From positions 1-14,788 of the forward strand of contig DJWQ01000105.1 in NCBI GenBank assembly GCA_002441045.1: a stretch of DNA of 14,788 nucleotides, given 5' to 3'. This document shows positions 7,279 through 14,071 of the stretch, in pieces. This DNA is from Firmicutes bacterium UBA6226 (lineage in GTDB: Bacteria; Bacillota_A; Clostridia; Peptostreptococcales; Acidaminobacteraceae). Every line of letters begins with the position of its first letter. The first letter of the stretch is position 1. The position numbers and the translations under genes were made by a program. The notes beneath the pieces are model-generated. The model saw only the letters and a list, made by a program, of their open reading frames with translations. It did no database searches and was not told the origin of the DNA.

Positions 7279-7307
7279 AAATCTTCGGACATCAAGTCCT
7301 CAGATTT
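7279..7307 (-). repeat. 29-nt hairpin repeat, copy 1 (trpP leader)
   Basis: As minus-strand RNA: AAATCT, GA, GGAC, loop TTGAT, GTCC, GA, AGATTT. The outer 6-bp and inner 4-bp stems flank a tandem G-A mismatch pair. Copy 2 at 14758-14786 matches 27 of 29 bases. It is followed on the minus strand by TTATATGTTTTG. It abuts another hairpin at 7307-7330. Confidence 0.75.
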
Positions 7308-7330
7308 AACCACAAGCTAGATTGTGGCTA
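7307..7330 (-). other. Second leader hairpin between the T-box terminator and the repeat
   Basis: The arms TAACCACAA (7307-7315) and TTGTGGCTA (7322-7330) form a 9-bp stem with one G-U pair (in minus-strand RNA) and a 6-base loop. It lies just after the T-box terminator and directly before the 29-nt hairpin repeat, so the trpP leader has three hairpins in a row. Confidence 0.6.
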
Positions 7331-7376
7331 AATAAAAAAACCGCTTACTCCTTATAACTAAGGAGCAAACGGTTAA
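7331..7376 (-). terminator. T-box controlled attenuator of trpP
   Basis: On the minus strand AACCGTTTGCTCCTTA (from 7374) pairs with TAAGGAGTAAGCGGTT through 16 positions (two G-U pairs) around a 4-base loop, followed by TTTTTTT. The 5' arm starts a few bases after the T-box sequence, as expected for the alternative terminator/antiterminator switch. Confidence 0.93.
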
Positions 7377-7580
7377 GTTCGCGGTACCATCCTTCTTGGA
7401 ATGTGACATTCCATCTTTATCGGATACAAACATATCCTACCTCGATAACGTGAGGAAACGGCAAAGGCTACTGCTATAAAGGTTCACCTCGCATCTCATA
7501 GGGCCATTCACAGTACCTCGATATACCTTCTCCCACCAACAAAGGCTCTCTTTGATATCACAGTAAAGCTACTCTTCCTA
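7331..7580 (-). promoter_or_regulatory. T-box riboswitch, tRNA-Trp specific, upstream of trpP
   Basis: This leader RNA binds uncharged tRNA and switches a terminator off. The T-box core on the minus strand is AGGATGGTACCGCG at 7393-7380. Stem I starts near 7577 (GAAGAGTAGC) and contains the AAAGAGAG and TTGGTGGGAG elements (7553-7525 region) of the distal stem I. The specifier triplet is read as TGG at 7506-7504 in the context GTGAATGGCCC, followed nine bases later by the usual end of the loop. A small hairpin (GGATA/TATCC) and stem III (GGAAT/ATTCC) lie between stem I and the T-box. Trp specificity agrees with the trpP gene. An offset of one base would read GGC (Gly), which the downstream gene argues against. 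Confidence 0.95.
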
Positions 7581-7611
7581 ATCCATGATTTTGAAAATTT
7601 AATTACTCTTT

Positions 7612-7639
7612 ATTATACAGAGTTTTCTGACAATCGCAA
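7612..7639 (-). promoter_or_regulatory. Promoter of the T-box/trpP unit
   Basis: On the minus strand TTGCGA (7639-7634) and a consensus TATAAT (7617-7612) are 16 bp apart. Transcription would start near 7605, about 28 bases before stem I of the T-box. Confidence 0.75.
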
Positions 7640-7667
7640 TCTTTTAATTGTTAACTTTTCGTAATAT

Positions 7668-8843
7668 TTACTGATATGAAATAGTTGCATAATAATGATC
7701 CAAATCAAATCCATGTGTCGTAACAGAGGCAATTGATCGATTGAAAACTTGACTTTCAGCTAAAGAGACCTCTAGCGAATCCTCTGCCAATGTCTCTAGC
7801 CATCTATGGAAATCATCTACTTTAAGTCCATTTGAAAAGTTAAGATGAATCATCGCTGATTTGACGAGTTCTATTAACAAGGTTTCATTATCTCTTGGCT
7901 TCAATCCACGAAGTGCCTTTGAAATCGTTTTTGGTGCTCTACAAAGCTTAGAACTGAACTCATGAAGATAGAAATAAAGACCATAGTTATGAAGCTTACC
8001 TGTATTGACATCTATAAACCACAAATCTTTGTCTAATGCTGTCGATGTATAGCCCAAGTATTTCAAAGCTGTCAGGTCATAAAAAATACCCTCACATATT
8101 TTTCTCGAACCCAATGGCTTCAAATAGCCCATAACAGATTCAAGCACGATGATAGGCTCCACCCCTTTTTCCTTCTTAAGTACGATGTAACCATGAGTAG
8201 AAGTATCAAAGTGATCGACAACATTGGGAATATTTAATTTAAAATAAGTGGTATCAGAAGTCATCAAGAGTGTGATCGAGTCCATAAATATTTTCCGTTT
8301 AAGCTTTGTCGTCTCAATCATAACATATTCTTCAGAAACATACATAAAGCCAAGTTCTATCATAACTCTTTTTAAATATTTAAATCTTGCGCATTTTCCA
8401 TTTTCTTTAACAAGTTCAATACTACGCTTTCTCTTGCTACGCTTAATTTCCTCAGGCTGCTCTGTCTGTGCGTAAGAGGCATTATTATCATATGTTTGTG
8501 TTGATTCTGATGGACCAGATGCACTTTTATCTGTACTCGAATGGGATGTATTTTGTTTTTGGCTTGAATTTTGATTGGCAGTAGGTTGTTTTTTATGATT
8601 TCTATATATGAGTCTTTCTTTTTCATAAAACTTATTTTGCTCAATTAAAGTAAGTCCCTCTTTATAAAGTGCATTGATTTTGCTCATTATATACAGTGCT
8701 TCTTTAACCTCTGAGATATCTGGATGCCATAATTTGGCCAGTGCGCGATACTCTCGTTTTATACCCTTAACTGTAAAAAGCTCAGAGGGCATATCACAGT
8801 TCATTATATAGTTTTTATCATTAAACTTTTCTTTTTTATTCAT
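7668..8843 (-). CDS. J-domain protein with a kinase-like C-terminal region
   Basis: A protein of 391 residues. The N-terminal J domain (about 10-75) has the HPD tripeptide at 40-42 (LAKLWHPDIS), which stimulates an Hsp70 partner. Residues about 84-130 are a Q/S/T/N-rich disordered linker (KKQPTANQNSSQKQNT and on). The rest (about 140-391) is a folded domain. Its layout recalls the kinase-like domain fused to J domains in some bacterial proteins: LTALKYLGYTSTALDKDLWF aligns by eye with a helix-E/catalytic-loop region, and FIDVNTGKLHNYGLYFYLHE with the following strand pair. The kinase HRD and DFG motifs are not intact (ALDKDL, HNYG), so a pseudokinase is the inference. A weak GGTGA site precedes the ATG, but the promoter is excellent. 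It lies alone between trpP and the nitroreductase gene. Confidence 0.75.
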   Translation of the reverse strand: MNKKEKFNDKNYIMNCDMPSELFTVKGIKREYRALAKLWHPDISEVKEALYIMSKINALYKEGLTLIEQNKFYEKERLIYRNHKKQPTANQNSSQKQNTSHSSTDKSASGPSESTQTYDNNASYAQTEQPEEIKRSKRKRSIELVKENGKCARFKYLKRVMIELGFMYVSEEYVMIETTKLKRKIFMDSITLLMTSDTTYFKLNIPNVVDHFDTSTHGYIVLKKEKGVEPIIVLESVMGYLKPLGSRKICEGIFYDLTALKYLGYTSTALDKDLWFIDVNTGKLHNYGLYFYLHEFSSKLCRAPKTISKALRGLKPRDNETLLIELVKSAMIHLNFSNGLKVDDFHRWLETLAEDSLEVSLAESQVFNRSIASVTTHGFDLDHYYATISYQ

Positions 8844-8885
8844 TTAGTCACCATAATTCATTTAGTAAAACCTACTTATGGAATG

Positions 8886-8914
8886 ATTATACAACCCCCT
8901 CGCTATAAATTCAA
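8886..8914 (-). promoter_or_regulatory. Promoter of the J-domain gene
   Basis: On the minus strand TTGAAT (8914-8909) and TATAAT (8891-8886) are separated by exactly 17 bp. This is one of the best sigma-A type promoters in the window, with a leader of about 35 nt. Confidence 0.8.
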
Positions 8915-8930
8915 CCTGTAGTCCATCACG

Positions 8931-8958
8931 AAAAAAGCCTCTGATTTTCATCAGAGGC
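8931..8958 (-). terminator. Terminator of the nitroreductase gene
   Basis: GCCTCTGAT (8937-8945) and ATCAGAGGC (8950-8958) form a perfect 9-bp stem with a 4-base loop, followed on the minus strand by six T. It lies 35 bp past the nitroreductase stop and just upstream of the J-domain gene promoter. Confidence 0.93.
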
Positions 8959-8993
8959 AACATATATCATAAAGGTGGATTATACAGACTTTA

Positions 8994-9593
8994 TTAACCT
9001 AACACTTTTACTCTCGCTTCAAGTGGTCCAAACTCTTTCGCATTTACAGCTGCAAGCGGTTTTCCAAATGGCATTTGAGCAATAAGTTTCCATTTTTCAG
9101 GTAACGACCAAGCTTTCTTAACATCATTTTCAATCACTTCATTATAGTGTTGTAATGATGCGCCTAAGCCTTCAGAGTCCAATCTTGTCCATATCACATA
9201 CTGTAGCATACCACTTGATTGTTGTGACCAGACCGGGAAATTGTCTTTGTATAAACTAAACTGCTCTTGTAACCCTTCTACAACTGCTTGATCTTCAAAG
9301 AATAAAACAGTTCCGTAACCAGATTTAAAAGCGTTCATTTTATCATTAGTCGGCGCAAACGCATCTGCTGGTACGATTTTTCTTAAATTCTCTCTTGTTA
9401 ACTCCCATAATGCATCATGTTCATCGCCTAATAATAATACCACTCTTGCACTTTGTGAGTTAAATGCCGATGGTACATATTTTACTGCATGCTCTACTAA
9501 ATCTTTTAAAGCTTCATCGCTTATAGATACTTCTTTACCAATTGCATAGTGCGATCTTCTCGCTTCAACTGCTTCATTAAATGATTTTTTCAT
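8994..9593 (-). CDS. Nitroreductase family protein (CinD/Frm2/Hbn1 type)
   Basis: A cytoplasmic flavoprotein of 199 residues. The ATG has AAGGAGAA 8 bp upstream. It shows the features of the small FMN-dependent nitroreductases of the Frm2/Hbn1/CinD group: AVEARRSHYAIG (FMN phosphate region, R12-R13), YVPSAFNSQSARVVLLLG (about 39-56), WSQQSSGMLQYVIWTRLDSE then GLGASLQHYN (about 122-151), and a MPFGKPL strand near 174-180. These enzymes reduce nitroaromatics or quinones with NAD(P)H; relatives respond to copper, lipid or redox stress. The substrate here is unknown. The upstream region has two 18-bp palindromic sites, one overlapping the -10 box, so it is probably under repressor control. No regulator gene is adjacent. 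Confidence 0.9.
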   Translation of the reverse strand: MKKSFNEAVEARRSHYAIGKEVSISDEALKDLVEHAVKYVPSAFNSQSARVVLLLGDEHDALWELTRENLRKIVPADAFAPTNDKMNAFKSGYGTVLFFEDQAVVEGLQEQFSLYKDNFPVWSQQSSGMLQYVIWTRLDSEGLGASLQHYNEVIENDVKKAWSLPEKWKLIAQMPFGKPLAAVNAKEFGPLEARVKVLG

Positions 9594-9613
9594 AACGTGT
9601 TCTCCTTTTTCGA

Positions 9614-9635
9614 ATTATATCATTAATTAGTGATA
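9614..9635 (-). promoter_or_regulatory. Nitroreductase -10 region overlapped by a palindromic operator-like site
   Basis: The minus-strand -10 is TATAAT (9619-9614); no good -35 is seen at 16-18 bp. Overlapping it, 9618-9635 reads TATCATTAATTAGTGATA, an 18-bp inverted repeat with one mismatched pair. It matches the site at 9698-9715 in its core. Repression by a dimeric regulator is the inference. Confidence 0.55.
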
Positions 9636-9645
9636 AAAGTTTTTT

Positions 9646-9669
9646 AAAAAAAGTGCATCTGCACTTTTT
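9646..9669 (-). terminator. Probable terminator after glycerate kinase, within the nitroreductase upstream region
   Basis: AAAAAGTGCA (9648-9657) and TGCACTTTTT (9660-9669) are perfectly complementary; the minus-strand RNA ends in seven U. It lies about 110 bp past the glycerate kinase stop. A TTGATT (9695-9690) with GATAAA 17 bp later could start transcripts just before it, in which case it would act as an attenuator. Confidence 0.65.
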
Positions 9670-9697
9670 ATCACTAGTTTCTTTCTTGAAATCAATA

Positions 9698-9715
9698 TAT
9701 CACTAATTAGTATTA
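9698..9715. promoter_or_regulatory. Second operator-like palindrome upstream of the nitroreductase
   Basis: TATCACTAATTAGTATTA shares the CTAATTAG core and the TATCA flank with 9618-9635. A third half-site, TATCACTAG, lies at 9669-9677. Spacing between the two full site centres is 80 bp. Confidence 0.5.
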
Positions 9716-9779
9716 ACGTCAATTAGGAAAAATACAAATTCACGAATTGTTCAATTGTCGTTCAAAAGCTATTCATGAT

Positions 9780-11054
9780 TTAAATTTGAGGTATAATGAC
9801 ACATAACATCAAATCATTGACATTGGTTCCTGTCGGGCCACTGATTATCAAATCACCTGCCTCCAGCAATGCTGGGTAGGCATCAAAATTTTCTATTGCT
9901 CCTATAAGATCAAATCCTCTACGCCTTAGTCTACTAGCCGTTTTTGAATCGACTAGCCCTCCAGCTGCATCCGTTGGACCATCTGTTCCATCAGAGGCTT
10001 GTGCTAAAAAATAAACGCAGTCATCGCCATCAATCATCTGACTAACCATTAAAGCAGTATGTTGGCTTCTGCCACCTTTACCACTTCCCGAAACCTTCAA
10101 GGTCATTTCACCACCATAGATTAAACAAAACCTTTTTCTAGATTGATTTGACAGTTCTTTGTAATATTCGATATCCTTCATAAGCAAATCCACAAAATCA
10201 TCTACTGATAGCTGTAATTGCGACTCTCGTATAATGCCATCATAACCAAACTGACTTGCAAACGTGGCTGCAAATGAACACATAGCTTCTACACTTCCAA
10301 CCAGATGTGTTTCAACCTCTACTGATGGCTTAAATGACGGTACTCTAAGCTGTAATTTTGTCTCTAGTCTATTGATAACGGTTTTAGGTAAATTGATATG
10401 ATACTTGTTTAGTATACCTTTAACTCGTTCTGAACTGATCTCCTCTGGGTATAATGGTCCTGAGGCAATTGATACTAGTGGATTACCAACAACATCCGAT
10501 AAGACAAATGCGACAATTTTAGAACAACCACAAAACTTCAAAAATTCTCCGCCTTTAACCTCAGAAAGCAACTTACGGATCATGTTGATTTCTTCAATAT
10601 TAGCACCTGAATGAATCAGTCCCCAATTGATTTTTTTTAAGTCCTCTAAAGAAACGCCTTCAATAGGCAGTTCAAATAACGCCGAACCACCACCTGAGAT
10701 TAAAAATATGAGTGTATCGGATGGTTTTAAGTTCTTTGCCAATGCAATCGCCTCATGTGTCGCATCAAGCGCTGCCTCATCTATAACAGGATGATCTGCT
10801 TCAAATATTCGAAATTGGGGTATAGGCCCTTCTGAATGACCATATTTTGTAATGACGATGCCGTCTGTGACCTGACCTTCAAGATAATCATAGAGTGCTT
10901 TTGCCATCCGCCAAGCGGCTTTACCGATACCAATGACGTAAGGCTTAGTATTAAATTTCACTTCCTTCAGGGCAGCTTCAACTGCTCTGTCTGGTAATAC
11001 TTTCTCTATACTCATTGAAGCAATTTTTAAAAGCTCATCTCTAATGGTTGTCAT
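9780..11054 (-). CDS. Glycerate 2-kinase (MOFRL/DUF4147 family)
   Basis: A cytoplasmic enzyme of 424 residues, the normal family length. It phosphorylates D-glycerate with ATP to 2-phosphoglycerate, linking glycerate or serine-type catabolism to glycolysis. The N-terminal DUF4147 part has VIGIGKAAWRMAKAL (40-54, with the conserved Lys45), EADHPVID (85-92) and the glycine-rich LISGGGSALFELP (118-130). The middle NMIRKLLSEVKGGEF (157-171) and LSDVVGNPLVSIASGP (185-200) are standard. The C-terminal MOFRL part has GSGKGGRSQHTAL (323-335), ASDGTDGPTDAAGG (353-366) and SGPTGTNVNDL (405-415). The motifs appear intact. GGGAGT precedes the ATG by 8 bp. It is transcribed alone, divergent from the metallopeptidase gene across 147 bp. 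Confidence 0.95.
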   Translation of the reverse strand: MTTIRDELLKIASMSIEKVLPDRAVEAALKEVKFNTKPYVIGIGKAAWRMAKALYDYLEGQVTDGIVITKYGHSEGPIPQFRIFEADHPVIDEAALDATHEAIALAKNLKPSDTLIFLISGGGSALFELPIEGVSLEDLKKINWGLIHSGANIEEINMIRKLLSEVKGGEFLKFCGCSKIVAFVLSDVVGNPLVSIASGPLYPEEISSERVKGILNKYHINLPKTVINRLETKLQLRVPSFKPSVEVETHLVGSVEAMCSFAATFASQFGYDGIIRESQLQLSVDDFVDLLMKDIEYYKELSNQSRKRFCLIYGGEMTLKVSGSGKGGRSQHTALMVSQMIDGDDCVYFLAQASDGTDGPTDAAGGLVDSKTASRLRRRGFDLIGAIENFDAYPALLEAGDLIISGPTGTNVNDLMLCVIIPQI

Positions 11055-11201
11055 CTAAAATACTCCCTATTGATTGATTTATTTTACTAAAATATTTACA
11101 TTTATTATGTATCTCTAATACTAAAATTTAGATATGCTGAAACTATCTACTACTCCTATTTTATCACTTAAACATCCGATTGTATCTGAAAGGAGCCCAT
11201 A

Positions 11202-11591
11202 ATGTCCGAACTAAATTTCCCATCCGTTCAAGAAGTTGAACAAATCCTTAGTGAAATTATCGACGAAATACCAGACCCATTTTTCGAAGGCCTCAATGGT
11301 GGCATCATTTTAATCGAATCACCAAAATCTCATCCACAAAGTCAAGCGCAATTACCACTCTATATTATGGGAGAGTATGTCACAAACGCTCTTGGAAAGC
11401 AAATCAAAATCTATTATGGTTCATTCAAGAAAGTACATCCAAATGCGAGTCTTGAAAGCTTACGCGCACTATTAAAGCATACTTTGATTCATGAGTTTAC
11501 CCATCATCTTGAGTACCGCGCTGGTCTTAGAAATCTAGAAATCCAAGACGCAAAAGATTTGCAACGCTATAAGAGCAATTTAAAAGGCTAA
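11202..11591 (+). CDS. Small zincin-like metallopeptidase family protein
   Basis: A soluble protein of 129 residues. AAAGGAG lies 6 bp before the ATG. The zinc-binding HEFTHH motif is at 97-102 (LIHEFTHHLEYRAGLRNLEI), with H97, E98 and H101 as ligands/catalyst. The N-terminal FFEGLNGGIILIE and LYIMGEYV strands and the IKIYYGSFKKV segment match a compact clostridial family annotated as metallopeptidase family protein, related to minimal zincins. The third zinc ligand is not certain; E113 or D116 downstream are candidates. Biological substrates of these proteins are unknown. There is no signal peptide, so it acts in the cytoplasm. The stop codon lies inside the terminator hairpin shared with the convergent small-peptide gene. 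Confidence 0.85.
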   Translation: MSELNFPSVQEVEQILSEIIDEIPDPFFEGLNGGIILIESPKSHPQSQAQLPLYIMGEYVTNALGKQIKIYYGSFKKVHPNASLESLRALLKHTLIHEFTHHLEYRAGLRNLEIQDAKDLQRYKSNLKG

Positions 11592-11619
11592 TTCATCAAA
11601 TTTCTTTGTGAATTAGCCT
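11581..11619. terminator. Hairpin shared by two convergent genes
   Basis: AGGCTAATTCA (11585-11595) pairs with TGAATTAGCCT (11609-11619), and CAAA/TTTG extend the stem past a single bulged T. The left arm contains the TAA stop of the metallopeptidase gene. The minus strand continues into TTTTAAATT, so it best terminates the small peptide gene at 11650-11766; on the plus strand the tract GACTTTC is weak. Confidence 0.8.
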
Positions 11620-11649
11620 GACTTTCTGCGAACAACCCAACTGATTTAA

Positions 11650-11766
11650 TTAACGTATATTTTTGCATACTGCTTCAACATCTTTTTGATTAATCACCAT
11701 TGATGGTTGTGAAAAGGTTGCTGCTGATAAAACTAAAAATGAAATGAATCCCATAGCTTTTTTCAT
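11650..11766 (-). CDS. Small exported peptide, 38 residues
   Basis: An ATG at 11766 is preceded by AGGAGG with 9 bp spacing and the frame runs to a TAA at 11652-11650. The product has a basic start and hydrophobic core (MKKAMGFISFLVLSAA), then a polar tail with one Cys, ending VEAVCKNIR. This is the pattern of a signal peptide releasing a peptide of about 18-20 residues. Everything a real gene needs is present: an extended -10 promoter at 11856-11883, a leader of about 80 nt, a strong ribosome binding site and a terminator hairpin 31 bp past the stop. I do not recognise a family. A secreted signalling peptide (Phr-like in size and layout) is possible, a small membrane protein is the alternative. 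It sits between the metallopeptidase and the HD-GYP gene, divergent from the latter. Confidence 0.65.
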   Translation of the reverse strand: MKKAMGFISFLVLSAATFSQPSMVINQKDVEAVCKNIR

Positions 11767-11855
11767 ATCTATTGTCCTCCTAAAATATAATATTTTAAGC
11801 CATACCCAGTTGTGGTTGTTCAGTACAACTTTGGCATGTTTCTTGCTTATACGTT

Positions 11856-11883
11856 ATTATAGCATTATTGTATCATTTGTGAA
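11856..11883 (-). promoter_or_regulatory. Extended -10 promoter for the small peptide gene
   Basis: On the minus strand TTCACA (11883-11878, one mismatch to consensus) and TATAAT (11861-11856) are 16 bp apart, with TGC directly before TATAAT as in extended -10 promoters. No longer minus-strand gene lies downstream before the terminator at 11585, so it can only serve the 38-codon ORF or a small RNA. Confidence 0.75.
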
Positions 11884-12019
11884 GTGGTCTTATGCAAAAT
11901 CTATGTTAAGATTTCATAACTAAATTAGAGGAATTTAGGGATTTTAACCACTTTTTTAGGACCAAGTATTGTTAATAGTACATAACCCCAAATTCTTGGA
12001 ATCTATTAAGAAAATTTTT

Positions 12020-12048
12020 TGTTACTTAAGATCGAATTGTGATAAGAT
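12020..12048 (+). promoter_or_regulatory. Weak candidate promoter for the HD-GYP gene
   Basis: TTGTTA (12020-12025) and TAAGAT (12043-12048) are 17 bp apart; both boxes are imperfect. The rest of 11884-12086 holds only a short hairpin (CTAAATT/AATTTAG, 11920-11938) and no ORF that I can support. Confidence 0.3.
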
Positions 12049-12086
12049 AATTATAAAACGACAACCTTTCATAGGAGACAAAAGAA

Positions 12087-14030
12087 ATGCATACAGAAAG
12101 AACCATTTTTTATAAAATGAAATCTCGGTTTGTCATCTACATAGTTATTATTCTACTCGGGTTTACTGCTATCGTGAGTCTGTCCAATTACACAGGAAAT
12201 GTGTTAAAAGATAATGCTCAAATTATTTCAGTACTTGCCAAACAAAGAATGTTAACACAAGCACTTGCAAAAGATGCCTACAAAATTTCAGTGCTTGAAG
12301 AAACACGGAAGCAATCGACTGATTCTGTTACAAAGCAAAATTTAATGGGTCAGATTGAAGACGCTAAGCAATTATTGCATAACAACAGTCTCGCTTACGA
12401 ATCGGTTTATGACGATCTCGTGAAAGGCGTAGTAACCACAGATTCTGGTGAAGTTTTTAAAGTTTCCAGCAACACGCTTAGTAAGATTAAACCCGAGATT
12501 CAGGATTACTTAATGATTTGGACTAGCTTTAAATCATCTATTGAAACGATACTTAACAGTGATGTAAATGAGAGCATTGTAAGTGCGCTCGCTTATATTG
12601 ACGAAGAAAATTTAAATCTATTAAATGCTTCTGAACAAATTCTTGATGCCTTTGAAACTCGAATGATTGAGCATTATGAAATTTATCAGTTTATAAGCCT
12701 TATATTATTATTTGTCACCATCGCAATTGCGGCTTTACTGATGTACGCGATGTACGACGATCAGTTCAAAGCACTTAATATCTTCTATAGTAAATTTGAA
12801 AAACTGGGAATGGGACGTCTTAAACATCAAACAAAGTCTGTCAATAACTTCTCTGAAGAAGTTCAACAGATGGTTGATGGTTTTTCAGAAACATTGGACT
12901 TGACTGAGAAAATTAATTCCAACCAATCCTTCTCAGAAACACTCAAATATATATTCAATTCCTTTAACCATTACTTGCCATATACTTATATCGGCATTGC
13001 ACTTCTAAGCGATACAACGCCTAAAACCGTTATCGCATCATATGGCATCGGGCAGACACAGCACGCAGGTCTCGCCGAAGAATTACTTGGTTATGAAGCC
13101 ATATTAGATGATACAAGCCTAGGTCAGATTATGAATCTTAGAGAACCACGTATAATTAATGATATGGACCTTTACTTCGAGACGAGACCAGTGAACCCAT
13201 ACAGTAAAATTGTAATGGATTTTGGTATATGTTCTTCAGTAACATTACCTTTAAGTGCTAATGGCATTCCTCTTGGGTTTATCTTTTTTTCAAGCGATCA
13301 AAAAAATGTTTATGAACGGCATCACATCGAGTTTTTAAAAATCATTAGCAATTCAATCGCACTTTCTTTTCAGAAGAACATCTTTATGGATGAACTTTTG
13401 TACTCAAGCGTCCTCGCTTTAGCGAAGTTAAGCGAAGCCAGAGATGAAGATACGGGTGAGCATTTGGTGAGAATGGCTAATTATGTTGAGCTAATCGCTA
13501 ACGAGCTTAAAGCGGAAGAAAAATACCAAAGCGTTTTGACCCGAGAGTACGTGGATAACTTAGTGAAGTTTTCGCCTATGCACGATATTGGCAAAGTGGG
13601 AATCCCAGACCATATTCTTTTAAAACCTGCCAAGTTGACTATTGAAGAGTTTGAAGTTATGAAAACGCATACCGTTTATGGTGCTAATGTTTTAAAAGAA
13701 GCTGAAAATAACATAAACAGAAGAGGTCGAAGTTTATTTACAATGGGGATTGAAATCGCCCTTAATCACCACGAAAAATTTGACGGATCAGGTTATCCGA
13801 ATGGTTTTAGTGGAGATGAGATACCACTGAGTGCAAGGATTGTGGCAGTTGCAGATGTCTTTGATGCATTGATGTCTAAAAGACCTTATAAAGAACCTTT
13901 TACCTTTGATGAAACTATGAAAATTATAATAGGAGGAAAAGGCAAACATTTCGACCCAATGATAGTCGATGCTTTAGAAAGAGTGTTTTCAAAAGAAAAA
14001 AGTCTAACACCTTTACACACAACGAGTTGA
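12087..14030 (+). CDS. Membrane PilJ-like/GAF/HD-GYP cyclic-di-GMP phosphodiesterase
   Basis: A protein of 647 residues; AGGAGA precedes the ATG by 8 bp. A first membrane helix (about 15-33) and a second (about 201-222) enclose an extracellular domain of about 165 residues. That domain begins ISVLAKQRMLTQALAKDAYK, the signature of PilJ/NarX-like sensor modules. A HAMP-like stretch follows, then a GAF domain (about 275-430, VTLPLSANGIPLGFIFFSS). The C-terminal HD-GYP domain (about 435-635) is intact: ARDEDTGEHLVRM (451-463), the HD pair H499-D500 in FSPMHDIGKVGIP, H528, HHEKFDGSGYP (561-571) and VAVADVFDALMSKRPY (586-601). It should hydrolyse cyclic-di-GMP under control of an extracellular and a cytoplasmic input. 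It is monocistronic and convergent with the flavodoxin gene. Confidence 0.94.
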   Translation: MHTERTIFYKMKSRFVIYIVIILLGFTAIVSLSNYTGNVLKDNAQIISVLAKQRMLTQALAKDAYKISVLEETRKQSTDSVTKQNLMGQIEDAKQLLHNNSLAYESVYDDLVKGVVTTDSGEVFKVSSNTLSKIKPEIQDYLMIWTSFKSSIETILNSDVNESIVSALAYIDEENLNLLNASEQILDAFETRMIEHYEIYQFISLILLFVTIAIAALLMYAMYDDQFKALNIFYSKFEKLGMGRLKHQTKSVNNFSEEVQQMVDGFSETLDLTEKINSNQSFSETLKYIFNSFNHYLPYTYIGIALLSDTTPKTVIASYGIGQTQHAGLAEELLGYEAILDDTSLGQIMNLREPRIINDMDLYFETRPVNPYSKIVMDFGICSSVTLPLSANGIPLGFIFFSSDQKNVYERHHIEFLKIISNSIALSFQKNIFMDELLYSSVLALAKLSEARDEDTGEHLVRMANYVELIANELKAEEKYQSVLTREYVDNLVKFSPMHDIGKVGIPDHILLKPAKLTIEEFEVMKTHTVYGANVLKEAENNINRRGRSLFTMGIEIALNHHEKFDGSGYPNGFSGDEIPLSARIVAVADVFDALMSKRPYKEPFTFDETMKIIIGGKGKHFDPMIVDALERVFSKEKSLTPLHTTS

Positions 14031-14071
14031 CTATCATCTGAACGATTAATTACGAAGGATTTGCATAATAG

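Noticed and set aside
6914..7279. Plus-strand frame of 121 codons opposite trpP and its leader
   Set aside because: It is the complement of a membrane protein gene, has no ribosome binding site and no family resemblance.
7502..7505. Reading the T-box specifier one base later as GGC (glycine)
   Set aside because: The spacing to the end of the specifier loop and the downstream tryptophan transporter both favour UGG.
11920..11938. Short hairpin CTAAATT/AATTTAG upstream of the HD-GYP gene as a terminator
   Set aside because: Only A-T/C-G mixed 7-bp stem, no T-tract on either strand.
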